From NCBI GenBank assembly GCA_024692385.1, contig JAILMS010000049.1, forward strand, positions 1 to 44,225: a stretch of 44,225 bases of DNA, given 5' to 3'. This DNA comes from Prevotella sp. (GTDB lineage: Bacteria; Bacteroidota; Bacteroidia; Bacteroidales; Bacteroidaceae). Below are positions 25,773-35,190 of this stretch, one piece after another; the first letter of the stretch is position 1, and each line of letters begins with the position of its first letter. A program made the translations under genes and the position numbers. The notes beneath the pieces were generated by a model. It was given only the letters and a program-made list of their open reading frames with translations, had not been told where the DNA came from and did not search any database.

Positions 25773-28319
25773 TTATTTGTTCATGTATTTCTTCTTGTTT
25801 TTGATGACCAGTCCCTTGTAGTTAGCATCTACCCGCTGACCAGCCATATTGTATGTAGCGTTGTTGGTAGCTGGTTCCTGGCCGTTGGCAATCTGCCTGA
25901 TGCCTGTCTCCGTGTACTCCTCTACAGCTTTTATCACGTTTAGCTCCTTGATAAGGTTGTTGTTGAATACATTTGTGCCATACACACCTGTAACGGTAAA
26001 GAGTTTGCCGTCGAGCTGAGTACTGCTCTTCAGTCCAGTAGATATTCCGAAGTTACCTGCCCAGATACGTGCTTTGTTCTCGTCGCTATAGGCCCAATAG
26101 CCTGTCTCTCTCTTTATCTTCACACCTTTGACGACAACGAGGTCATTATAGTCGTCAGCAGAAAGCTCGTCGAATGCTACCTCACGAGGCTGTGCTTCAT
26201 TGCCAGCCGTAATGTCCAGACCACTGGTGTTGGTCTCACCGTCTATTCCGACAAACTGTGGCACCTCATTATTGACCGAGTTCTTCAGGTAGAGCTTACC
26301 ATTGATGATGTCGTTGTTCTTTACGTCCATCGTCACCTTGCTCACCAAGATGGTGCCCGACTGGTCGCGCAGGTATGTGTTCTGCTGCTTGTTCTTGGTA
26401 TAGGTAAACAGCACCTGAGCATCCTCCAGCTTCAGCAATGCCTTCTCGCCATTCTCCAACTGCTTAAATTCGCTGATGTTATAGGATGGCATATTAACAA
26501 CTGTTACCTTGCAGGTTGCCTCACAATTGTTGTCGCTCTTGGCTGTAATGTAGCAGGAGCCAGCCTTGACGCCTCTTACCAGACCGTTCTGGTCTACTGT
26601 GGCGATGGTTTTGTCGCTACTGTTCCATGTCAGCGTGTACTGTGCGTATGCAGGAGTAGGGGTCTCGACAAGTTGCACTGCCATGTCTACACCCACTGAA
26701 ACCTCTTCCTCTAAGGTTAGTCCTGCCAGATGGTATTTATCGATAGTGAAAGTGATATTACCATCTAGAGTATTCTGTATATTGAATACTCCGAACTGGT
26801 TGTTCTTGCCCGTCCAAGTCTTCAGGTTGTAAGGCGTTGAGACGTTGGTAAGCTCATGAACCTTCTTTGAACCAGGGAAGGGATCCGAAGCAGACGATGT
26901 TGATTCTCCTCCTGCACGCAACAACACGTAGTAGTTGTGCTCAGGGTCGGCATTTACCTTATTTGCCTGCCATATTCCTTCGTTGCTGAGGTCTACGCGG
27001 TGTACCAGCATGCCGTCACCAGGTAGATAGGCATCCCACTTAAACTGGCTCCTCTGGCGATTCTCCAATAAGAAGAACTCTTTCGGCTCTGGCGTGTTCA
27101 GACGATAACCTTTCTGGCTGTTGAATAAAGGTTCCAGCGTATAATTTCCAGGCTGGCTAATTGTTTCAGGCTCGTCTGCAAATCCTACTGAGTAACGTTC
27201 GTAGAGTGAGTAGCCAGCTGGTGTAAAGGCATTGTCAAGATAGCATCCTGAATCCATCAACGACCAGTTACCAGGTGTAACACTCTGACCGTTCTCTTCG
27301 TAGTCAGCATCATAGAAGTCGGGTAGTCCTAATACGTGGCTGAATTCATGGCAGATAGTGCCGATACCGTCAATAAAAACAGTTTGAGGATTGGTGGTGT
27401 GGCCACACAGCTCCGTAGAGCTGGCATAGTCCCACAGCATTACTCCGTCTTTAAAAACATATGTGCGTTTATCTTCGTCAAAAATTACTGAGCGGTGAGG
27501 CCACCACAGATTTTCGTCATTTCCGCCATAATTGGCGCCATTTCCTGCCACTATGAAGAATACCAAGTCAACCATTCCGTCACCGTCACCATCGTAGTTC
27601 TTGAAGTTGACATTTGCGTCGGCTTGATTCAGCGCATCCACGAGTATTTTCCTGCACTTGCCATCATTCATATTAGCGTCATATTGGCTGTAGTTTACGG
27701 TGTAGGGGCCTACAACATCGAACTGTGGCTGGAACTTACCTTGCGAGTTGTCTGTGAAATAGTCACGCACACTACCGCTTCTCTGATTGTTGTCAAATCC
27801 CGTATAGTTCTGCTGGTTCACCATGTTGTTAATAATCGTAGGATAGTCTTCGCGTGAGAACTCCTTGTCGTTATACTGTATCAGGACGATCAGACCTTTA
27901 AAGTTCTCATAGTTTGTAGCGCGATTTCCCTGTGCACGTCGTTGGGCACCAATAGTCTCTACACGTTTCTTCATATTGGCAATGGCAGGTGTCATGTCTG
28001 GAGTTTGGAACTTCTTTATGTTCTGCAAGAAAGCCTGTTCGTTGGCCTTGCGCTCCTGAGCATTGTGTGCTACCATCTGTGTAGCCTTCAGTTCACCGTT
28101 TTTCTTCTCGGCATACACATAGAAGCCCTGTTGGTTCTTCACCACGCTATAACCATCTGTCGTGGTGTTGAAGTGCTGCCATTCGTCGCCGTGCAGTGTG
28201 ATGGTCACTGTTGTTCCGTCGGGCTGAGTCACCTGTACAGGTTTTCTGTAGGCAGGTACTGCCATGCTGCTGGTAATTCCCAGTAGCATTGCCATTATAA
28301 GAATTGATAGTCTCTTCAT
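25773..28319 (-). CDS. M6-family (InhA-like) secreted metalloprotease with Big_2-like domain
   Basis: Signal peptide; GTICHEFSHVLGLPDFYD zinc site; Big2-like TWNSSDKTIATVDQNGLVRGVKAG; C-terminal YNMAGQRVDANYKGLVIKNKKKYMNK. Confidence 0.92.
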   Translation of the reverse strand: MKRLSILIMAMLLGITSSMAVPAYRKPVQVTQPDGTTVTITLHGDEWQHFNTTTDGYSVVKNQQGFYVYAEKKNGELKATQMVAHNAQERKANEQAFLQNIKKFQTPDMTPAIANMKKRVETIGAQRRAQGNRATNYENFKGLIVLIQYNDKEFSREDYPTIINNMVNQQNYTGFDNNQRSGSVRDYFTDNSQGKFQPQFDVVGPYTVNYSQYDANMNDGKCRKILVDALNQADANVNFKNYDGDGDGMVDLVFFIVAGNGANYGGNDENLWWPHRSVIFDEDKRTYVFKDGVMLWDYASSTELCGHTTNPQTVFIDGIGTICHEFSHVLGLPDFYDADYEENGQSVTPGNWSLMDSGCYLDNAFTPAGYSLYERYSVGFADEPETISQPGNYTLEPLFNSQKGYRLNTPEPKEFFLLENRQRSQFKWDAYLPGDGMLVHRVDLSNEGIWQANKVNADPEHNYYVLLRAGGESTSSASDPFPGSKKVHELTNVSTPYNLKTWTGKNNQFGVFNIQNTLDGNITFTIDKYHLAGLTLEEEVSVGVDMAVQLVETPTPAYAQYTLTWNSSDKTIATVDQNGLVRGVKAGSCYITAKSDNNCEATCKVTVVNMPSYNISEFKQLENGEKALLKLEDAQVLFTYTKNKQQNTYLRDQSGTILVSKVTMDVKNNDIINGKLYLKNSVNNEVPQFVGIDGETNTSGLDITAGNEAQPREVAFDELSADDYNDLVVVKGVKIKRETGYWAYSDENKARIWAGNFGISTGLKSSTQLDGKLFTVTGVYGTNVFNNNLIKELNVIKAVEEYTETGIRQIANGQEPATNNATYNMAGQRVDANYKGLVIKNKKKYMNK

Positions 28320-28349
28320 TCTTTTAATTTTATTTTAGTTTCTGCCTTG

Positions 28350-28381
28350 CAAAATTACGCATATTTTTGCAGATAACCAAA
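28350..28381 (-). promoter_or_regulatory. Promoter of M6 protease
   Basis: Minus strand TTTG (28381-28378)-N20-TAATTTTG (28357-28350). Confidence 0.75.
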
Positions 28382-28410
28382 TGTTTTGCAATATTCTGTT
28401 CTCTGTACAG

Positions 28411-28513
28411 CTGTATCAGGCTGATACGTGTTTGTATTAGGCTGTCCTGTGTCTGTATCAGGCTGATACGTGTCTGTATTAGGCTGTCCTGTAACTGTAT
28501 TAGCTGTTCTTTT
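28411..28513. repeat. 21-bp tandem repeat array (alternating A/B units, 42-bp higher-order period)
   Basis: A ctgtatcaggctgatacgtgt 28411-28431; B 28432-28452; A 28453-28473; B 28474-28494; partial unit from 28495. Confidence 0.92.
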
Positions 28514-28542
28514 GAGTCTTTTTAATGATTATGTCGGAAAAG

Positions 28543-28575
28543 AAATCGGGAGGGCAGTGATAGCTCTCCCGATTT
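28543..28575 (-). terminator. Terminator of the leftward SusCD operon
   Basis: AAATCGGGAG ... CTCCCGATTT; minus-strand 3' side followed by TTTCTTTTCC. Confidence 0.75.
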
Positions 28576-28598
28576 TATGATAGCGTATGTAATATAGA

Positions 28599-30749
28599 TT
28601 ACTTAACGATGAACTTGTTACCGTTCTTAATGACGATACCCTTGTAGTTCTTGTCTACACGCTGACCTGCGAGGTTGAACATAGGAGTATTAGAGGTCTT
28701 CACAGTCTTGGTAGTTACCTCAATGCCAGTAACGGTACCCTGAGTAACGGTAACCTCCAACTGAGCACCCCACTGTTCGAATGTAAGTTTAGCAGCGCGA
28801 CCTTCTACACCCTCTGGCAATGCGTCTGCATTGAATACCAAATCATAGCTAAATTCTGTCTCAGTGTAAGTTTCGTTTGCAAAACCAACTGTAAGCCAAT
28901 CGGGAAGTGCCTCAGAATCCTCAGCTAACCACAATGCTGTTGTAGGATTACCGGTGGTCTCGTCATTTCCAGAGAACATGGGTTCAATGTGGATGCTTGC
29001 CTGTCCACCAGTTGTAGGAATTGTAACGCTTGTGTTGTCTTCTGTATGCAAGTAACCATACATCGCGCCTTTGAAGCTTACATATGGGTGTGAAAAGATC
29101 TTGAAGAATCCGTAAATAGCATCACTGCCTTCCTGTGTAAGATAAAGTGATGTGGTACTTACTGTGTTGACCATATCTCCTGAATATTCAATGATTGGCT
29201 TCGCGGTGAAAGTACCATTATTCCAGCCTTCGAATACAATAGCGAACTCGTCCTTAATCTGGATATAAGGCACAGCCTCGCTCAGTCCATCTTCATCTTC
29301 TACGCTGAACTCATTCCAGTTAAGTAAAGCCCAAACGTTACTTGCATCCTCTTCGTCAAGAGTGATATCATTTTTATCAACATCGGCCTGTGCGATAACA
29401 TCACCCAGTGTGATTTTCAGAGTCTCGGGATCACGCGTAACCTTAACGATCTTACAAGTCAAGTTGAAATCGTCGGTCTTGGTGAATGAACCCACCCAAA
29501 GGCTTATACCCTCAAAGTAGAGTGGTGCAGCAGGCTTTCCTTGATAGAAGATGAGGCTAGACAAGTTGTATTCGTTAGAGTTGACAGTGGGTGTACCCAT
29601 AAATGAGGCACTAGTTACACGGTTTGCTGGGTCACATTTTGTGATCTGAGCATATGTTTCATCACTATACTGGCTATCCATCTGACCGCCAACGAAAACG
29701 TATCCACCAGTCTTTCCTCTTCTTACACTCCACTGATATGGGTCAGACTCTTGTCCCATATATGATGCGGTCAGAATTGGCTGGAGGTAAACCTCGTTGG
29801 GGTTAGTGTTAATAGAGAAATTAGCAGTTGTAGCTGTTAGAGTTTCAGCTACCTCACCTGTTGAGTTGTCTAATTTGTCCATACTCCAGCTCCATGTGTC
29901 AACGGCATCCTGAGTATAATTTAAGTAGCTAGTCTCGGCATCAACGGGGATAAACATTTGAGAAGCATTAAATGAGTACCAAGAAGGAGAGATACCTTTA
30001 TGCAGATAGAGACCATCTGGCTCATAGAATACTACAGGAACAGGTACTTGACCAGGGAGCACATATGAGATTTTTGAAATATATTCATAATAACCTGAAT
30101 ATGTTTCAAATGTAGGGTCAAAAGCCTTTGCAGTGAAGCCGCCATAAAGAATATCGTCCTCTGTTGAGATGCTACCATCCTCGTTTAATGTCATCGTGAT
30201 GCTACCATCATCAGTTGCTCCGAGGAGGAATATATAATCATGGTATGCCTGACCTTGATATGTTCCCTCCTTTTCACCGATACATTGTGGAGCGATAGTG
30301 ATAACATTGTTAGAGATGGTATACTCAACAGTGATATTAGTCAGGTCACCACCTAATTCTGGAATAACATTGGTGAAGAGTGTCTTATTACCATCAGTTG
30401 AAGATGTCATAGTCCATTTTGCATTACCACTGTCATTGTCAGTGCCGAAAGCATCGTATGAGGCCTGTACGGTTCCTGCTCTACGTGAAGATGCTTTGAA
30501 AGAACTCTTTCCATCCTTTATACCACGTGCGGCTTTTGCCAATTTACCGCTGATAAACGGAGTGAGTGAGAATTCGTAGTTCTTTGTGTCTTTGACAACC
30601 CTGCTTTCCTTCACCAGCTTCTTTTCTGTAGTTGGTGCTACAACAGTTTGGTGAGCATTCTTGCCTGTAAGATTTTTTTTGCTCAATAGTTGAGCATTAG
30701 CTGAAACTGCGATTACTGCAGCGGCAGCGAAAAGTAAAAACTTCTTCAT
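28599..30749 (-). CDS. Large secreted protein with BACON-like C-terminal region and GQRV...NGNKFIVK tail
   Basis: Signal peptide; last gene of the SusCD operon; VTIPTTGGQASIHIEP...LPDWLTVGF. Confidence 0.8.
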   Translation of the reverse strand: MKKFLLFAAAAVIAVSANAQLLSKKNLTGKNAHQTVVAPTTEKKLVKESRVVKDTKNYEFSLTPFISGKLAKAARGIKDGKSSFKASSRRAGTVQASYDAFGTDNDSGNAKWTMTSSTDGNKTLFTNVIPELGGDLTNITVEYTISNNVITIAPQCIGEKEGTYQGQAYHDYIFLLGATDDGSITMTLNEDGSISTEDDILYGGFTAKAFDPTFETYSGYYEYISKISYVLPGQVPVPVVFYEPDGLYLHKGISPSWYSFNASQMFIPVDAETSYLNYTQDAVDTWSWSMDKLDNSTGEVAETLTATTANFSINTNPNEVYLQPILTASYMGQESDPYQWSVRRGKTGGYVFVGGQMDSQYSDETYAQITKCDPANRVTSASFMGTPTVNSNEYNLSSLIFYQGKPAAPLYFEGISLWVGSFTKTDDFNLTCKIVKVTRDPETLKITLGDVIAQADVDKNDITLDEEDASNVWALLNWNEFSVEDEDGLSEAVPYIQIKDEFAIVFEGWNNGTFTAKPIIEYSGDMVNTVSTTSLYLTQEGSDAIYGFFKIFSHPYVSFKGAMYGYLHTEDNTSVTIPTTGGQASIHIEPMFSGNDETTGNPTTALWLAEDSEALPDWLTVGFANETYTETEFSYDLVFNADALPEGVEGRAAKLTFEQWGAQLEVTVTQGTVTGIEVTTKTVKTSNTPMFNLAGQRVDKNYKGIVIKNGNKFIVK

Positions 30750-30789
30750 AATCTTTTACTATTGGTTAATAACTATATTTATGTTCACA

Positions 30790-32139
30790 CTAGTTCAATT
30801 TGAATGTCGTTCCACCATTGATGGCTTCAAACTGTCCTCCTGTTGGTAGGAAGTAGTTGTCTGGAGTCATCTTGTAGGTACCGCTGATTAAAGCAGCAAA
30901 GTCGCGACTGAGCTGTTCAAGATTGGTTGCCTTCTTCTTGATGGTCTCCATGTTCTTGTCAATCTTGTCCTCAGCAGTGCAGTTGATCGTCATCTGACCA
31001 TATGCAGGGCGAGCCATTGTCATAGCAAGACCAGCGGTATTAGTCTTCGTCTTGGCGGTGTTAGTATAGAATGTCAATACAAGTCCAACGACGGTGTTGC
31101 TGCCGCTTGACTTACCGATACCGATGCTCTCCAATGACCAGTTAGCATTATGCTTCTTCAGCTCTTCATCAATCTGGCTGAAGAGGACAGCCTGCTCAGC
31201 AGTGAACAATGTGGCATCCATCTTCCATACGGCAGTGTGGTTAACGACGTAAGTATCCCAGCGAGCCTCTACCTTGACAGTACCATCCTCGTTCTTCAGG
31301 CAGGTTTTATCCTCAGAGAGTGTGAACTCGTGGAACTTGCAGCTGCCAATGCTGTCAGTATGCTCAGTACGGAAACCGTTGGGCGTAAAGACGCAAGCCA
31401 GTGAGTCAAGCTTCACACCTTTCTGCAGATCCTCTGTATAACGGAAACGACCGTTACGAAGACCAGAGAAATAGAGGGTGTCGTTGGCATTGTTGATAAC
31501 GTAGTAGTCGTTGATGCTTGAGTTGGTGATGCTCTTCTTCATGGTCTCGGTGTCAGCAATGTAGTCTGCCCAAGAGCGGTCGCACTTAACCAGGCGTACC
31601 TCTGCTGAGTGGCGCTCACCACGCAGAATGATCTCGTTCTCTGTGTTTGACATTACTACGAAGTTGTGGTCACCTTGCATACCCTGACCGTCTTTCACCA
31701 GTGAATTAGGAGCAGCGTAGTAGGCTACAGGGTCAACGAAAGGAGTGAGCACGTCATTCCAAGTATTGAAGGCCAATACAGGACCGTCTTCCAGCAACAG
31801 GCTGTAGAGGCTGGTGGCCTCAGTGTACTTGTTGGCATTGCCATCGCGCAGATAGCGGTGGTTGCCAGCAACTGTCACCTTACCGTTCTTGTCGAACTTG
31901 GCAAAGAGGTTGAAACCCTCGAACTGTGCCACGCCAGTGCCACAGAAATACTGCATCACCCATCCATTCTCAGCAGAGCTGAGGTTGGTCTGAATCTGAT
32001 CGATGGCATGTTCTACACGCAGCGATGCACTCTCATCGAAGTAGTCGTCTTCCTCAAAACGGCAGGAGGTGAACAGTGAGGCAATGCCGCAGCACACCAT
32101 ACCTGCAAGGAGGAATTTATTGAGATGTATCTTTTTCAT
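30790..32139 (-). CDS. DUF4302-like lipoprotein
   Basis: Lipobox LFTSCRFEEDD; IDQIQTNLSSAENGWVMQYFCGTG...FNLFAKFDKNGKVTV. Confidence 0.85.
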   Translation of the reverse strand: MKKIHLNKFLLAGMVCCGIASLFTSCRFEEDDYFDESASLRVEHAIDQIQTNLSSAENGWVMQYFCGTGVAQFEGFNLFAKFDKNGKVTVAGNHRYLRDGNANKYTEATSLYSLLLEDGPVLAFNTWNDVLTPFVDPVAYYAAPNSLVKDGQGMQGDHNFVVMSNTENEIILRGERHSAEVRLVKCDRSWADYIADTETMKKSITNSSINDYYVINNANDTLYFSGLRNGRFRYTEDLQKGVKLDSLACVFTPNGFRTEHTDSIGSCKFHEFTLSEDKTCLKNEDGTVKVEARWDTYVVNHTAVWKMDATLFTAEQAVLFSQIDEELKKHNANWSLESIGIGKSSGSNTVVGLVLTFYTNTAKTKTNTAGLAMTMARPAYGQMTINCTAEDKIDKNMETIKKKATNLEQLSRDFAALISGTYKMTPDNYFLPTGGQFEAINGGTTFKLN

Positions 32140-32174
32140 ATATCAGTCGTTTATTCAATTATCATTATCAAAAC

Positions 32175-33419
32175 TTACTTCACGCCGTAGATAACCACCT
32201 TGTCAGAATGCAGATAGTTGTTGATGTTCTGCTGGCGGAGCTTAACCTCCTTGCGCAGCTCAAACAAGTGCAGTCCCCAACGGTCGGTATACCACTCAGT
32301 GGCAATATCCAGCTTCTTGAGGATGGAGTTCATACCAGCCAGGCTCTCATCAGTCTTATAAGGTACCCATGCGAGGAAGTCGCGGAAAGAGGTGAAACTC
32401 TGCAACTTGGTGTAGCGATACTTGTTGACATAAGCGGTCTTGGCCTTGTTCACTACCTGCTCAGTGTTGCGGAATACATCCAGTGCGATGCGGTCTGTTG
32501 CCTCATACTCGCCTGTAGTCTCGTTATATTCCTCCTCAGTATAGATGGTGAAATCGTTCCAGTGAGTGTTGGGGGCATCTACGTTGATGTCCAGTGAGTC
32601 AATCAGCTCATAGACACGCTCTTTGTCGCCAGCACGCAGGCCAGGGCAGCAAGCGTTGATGATACGGTTCATCCAGCGAGAATCGGTATCGGTGATGGTA
32701 CAAGAGAGCGTCTCTACAAAGTCCTCATAGTTGGCAGAAGAGGCGTAGTGAGTGACATAACCCAGCTGGTGGGTAGTCAGTGAGTCACGCTTGTGCCAGT
32801 CGATAGGGTCGTATGTACCAGAGGTAACCTGTCCGAAAGTGATAGGATACGACTTGGTCTGGTGAAGAATGTGAGAGAACTCGTGGTGCATGGTGTGGAA
32901 GATGCGCTCGTTGAGAACCTCAATATCGTTGGCATCGTATACTACATCCTCAGACCAGGGCTTGATCTCATTCACGTTGTAGAGCGTAATCTTTACACCG
33001 CCAGATGCTGTTCCCAGCACCTCAGTACCCGTTGTGGGGCTATAACCTGTAGAACCAATGAAGTGGAACATACGAGGACCATAGCGCTTCATGAAGTCAT
33101 CGCCTGCATACTCGCTATATACATCATAGAACAAGTAGCGGATGAAGTGAGCCAGCAACTGCGAACGTCCGTATTCAGCAGGGGTGAGCTGGAAATTCAT
33201 GTCAGAGGCAGTGAAGTTGAACTTGTACTGAACCTCTACATTGTAGGGCTGCAGGAAGTTGTCATACAGCCACTGGTCGAATTCTACTGTACTTGCATTC
33301 TGATCAACTACGGCCATGTCGGTTTTGAAGATTGACTCAGTGAAGTCATCCTCGCTACGGCAGGCGCCGAGTGACAGCAATGATACTGCCATGCACAAAA
33401 TATATAATTGCTTTTTCAT
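32175..33419 (-). CDS. Putative zinc-binding metallopeptidase lipoprotein (SusD-associated, PF15890-like)
   Basis: Lipobox LGACRSEDD; FHTMHHEFSHILHQ zinc site. Confidence 0.88.
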   Translation of the reverse strand: MKKQLYILCMAVSLLSLGACRSEDDFTESIFKTDMAVVDQNASTVEFDQWLYDNFLQPYNVEVQYKFNFTASDMNFQLTPAEYGRSQLLAHFIRYLFYDVYSEYAGDDFMKRYGPRMFHFIGSTGYSPTTGTEVLGTASGGVKITLYNVNEIKPWSEDVVYDANDIEVLNERIFHTMHHEFSHILHQTKSYPITFGQVTSGTYDPIDWHKRDSLTTHQLGYVTHYASSANYEDFVETLSCTITDTDSRWMNRIINACCPGLRAGDKERVYELIDSLDINVDAPNTHWNDFTIYTEEEYNETTGEYEATDRIALDVFRNTEQVVNKAKTAYVNKYRYTKLQSFTSFRDFLAWVPYKTDESLAGMNSILKKLDIATEWYTDRWGLHLFELRKEVKLRQQNINNYLHSDKVVIYGVK

Positions 33420-33436
33420 CTTGTCTTGCTATTGGA

Positions 33437-35152
33437 TTATTTAACTACTGAGTAACCTAATGTGCGCAGGTCGTTGCCATCGTTGGTGTCTAAAGAACGA
33501 TCGTTAGAAGGATAACCTGCGTCAACGGCATTATAAGGAATCTGAACAACACGGCGTGGGTCGTTCCACTCCAGTACGTCGCAAGTAGCGTCATAGTCCT
33601 GTGGACCACGATAGATGTGCTTAACGGTGATACCGTAGCGCTTGATATCGAACCAGCGCAGACCCTCGAACATCGTCTCGATACGACGGAAGTGGAGAAT
33701 ACAGTTCAGCACGTTGAGGTCGTCGCCAGTGAGAACCTTGAACTCTGAGCTCATCTTGTCAGGATGCATGTCGTTGACAAAGATGTTGTCGTCGGCAGTA
33801 CCTTTATACTTGTTATTGATATTGCTCTGAGTGAGATCGGTATCAATCATCTTTGAGGCTGTCCATGCACCCAAGTCCTGGATGGCGCCGGCTCTGTCAC
33901 CTAAGTAGAGCTTGGCCTCAGCGCGGCAGAGCAGTGTCTCCTCAGCAGTGAATGGCTGGTAGATGATGTGTACATAGCCAATACCGGCAATCTTGTTGGT
34001 GTACTCGAAGTACTCATAGACGCGGAAGAGCCATGAGCCATACTCTGAACCAGCATTCCAACGGTAGATCTTACCATCGAAGGCTGGAATACGGCTGCTC
34101 CAGTTCGGGCCGCCACCCTCGTAGATGAGGTCCTTAGTAGCAGGAATATTGACTGTAGCCTCCTTACCTGTACGGGCCATCTTTACCTTTACATTCTTAG
34201 CACCGCTGTTAATAGCATAACGGCAGGCAGAGAGCATACGGTCTTGCAGTGAGAAAGTGGTGAGCAACAGGTAGTTGCAGGGTGCCTTCTCGTCGTTATA
34301 GTCGTTGAGCAGGGTGCTGATGGTGTTAGCACTCATCGAAGCCCACTTGCGCAATGAGGTGGCAGGGTTAGCACCCAGTGCCAGGTCTGCATACTTCAGA
34401 CTGTTCTGATAGTCGCGCTTGAACAGATAGAAACGAGCTGCAAAAGCGTAAGCTGCATTGCGGTTGAAGTGATAAGCAGGTACAGTGTACTTAGAGTCAT
34501 CAATCAGGTCGATACCCTCCTGGATGTCCTGCTCGATGAGCTTATATACCTCTGATACCTTCTTACGATACTCAGGCTTAGAGTAGTCTACGCGTACCAC
34601 CTCTTCTACGGTAGTTACGTAAGGAATACCCCAGTCTTCAGCGCTCTTGGTCTCGTCCTTATAGGCCTCGGCAAACACATTGACGAGTACGAAGTGGAAG
34701 TAGGCACGCATGATGTGAGCCTCACCCCATGAGTGAGCCAGCTCGGGATCGTGAGCGGGGTCTGCACTCATCTCTTTCATAGCCTGAATAGCGTGGTTGG
34801 CAGTAGCAATGCCAAAGTAGTACTTATCCCAGATTTCCAGGGGAGTATCATCTTCTGAAGTGCTGTAGCTATTGATGTCTTCCCACTTGTATGCCTCCTC
34901 ATGGAATAGGCTGTAGGCATCGTTGTGTGTGGCAGGAACTACCACGTTGTTATCGACAAGGTTATCGCCCATCAGCTCGCAGATAACTGCAGGAACTGAG
35001 CTGGGATAGCCTGAGGTGAGCAGATTTGCTACCTTATCGCTGCTGTCAATATGAATCCAGCGACTGTCTGGCTGTTCGTCCAGCTTATCTGAGCATGAAG
35101 CGAACAGCAAGCCTACTGCCATCATTGACAATCCGAATATATATTTCTTCAT
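33437..35152 (-). CDS. RagB/SusD family outer-membrane lipoprotein
   Basis: Lipobox LFASCSDKLDE; GEAHIMRAYFHFVLVN; FEGLRWFDIKRYG. Confidence 0.92.
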   Translation of the reverse strand: MKKYIFGLSMMAVGLLFASCSDKLDEQPDSRWIHIDSSDKVANLLTSGYPSSVPAVICELMGDNLVDNNVVVPATHNDAYSLFHEEAYKWEDINSYSTSEDDTPLEIWDKYYFGIATANHAIQAMKEMSADPAHDPELAHSWGEAHIMRAYFHFVLVNVFAEAYKDETKSAEDWGIPYVTTVEEVVRVDYSKPEYRKKVSEVYKLIEQDIQEGIDLIDDSKYTVPAYHFNRNAAYAFAARFYLFKRDYQNSLKYADLALGANPATSLRKWASMSANTISTLLNDYNDEKAPCNYLLLTTFSLQDRMLSACRYAINSGAKNVKVKMARTGKEATVNIPATKDLIYEGGGPNWSSRIPAFDGKIYRWNAGSEYGSWLFRVYEYFEYTNKIAGIGYVHIIYQPFTAEETLLCRAEAKLYLGDRAGAIQDLGAWTASKMIDTDLTQSNINNKYKGTADDNIFVNDMHPDKMSSEFKVLTGDDLNVLNCILHFRRIETMFEGLRWFDIKRYGITVKHIYRGPQDYDATCDVLEWNDPRRVVQIPYNAVDAGYPSNDRSLDTNDGNDLRTLGYSVVK

Positions 35153-35190
35153 ATCTATTATTTCTTATATTCTTAATACTTAACTTTACC

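Noticed and set aside
28411-28513. Repeat array as CRISPR or as a peptide-repeat gene
   Set aside because: Units are contiguous with no spacers. The minus-strand frame (TGQPNTDTYQPDTD-like) has no start codon and is under 60 codons between stops
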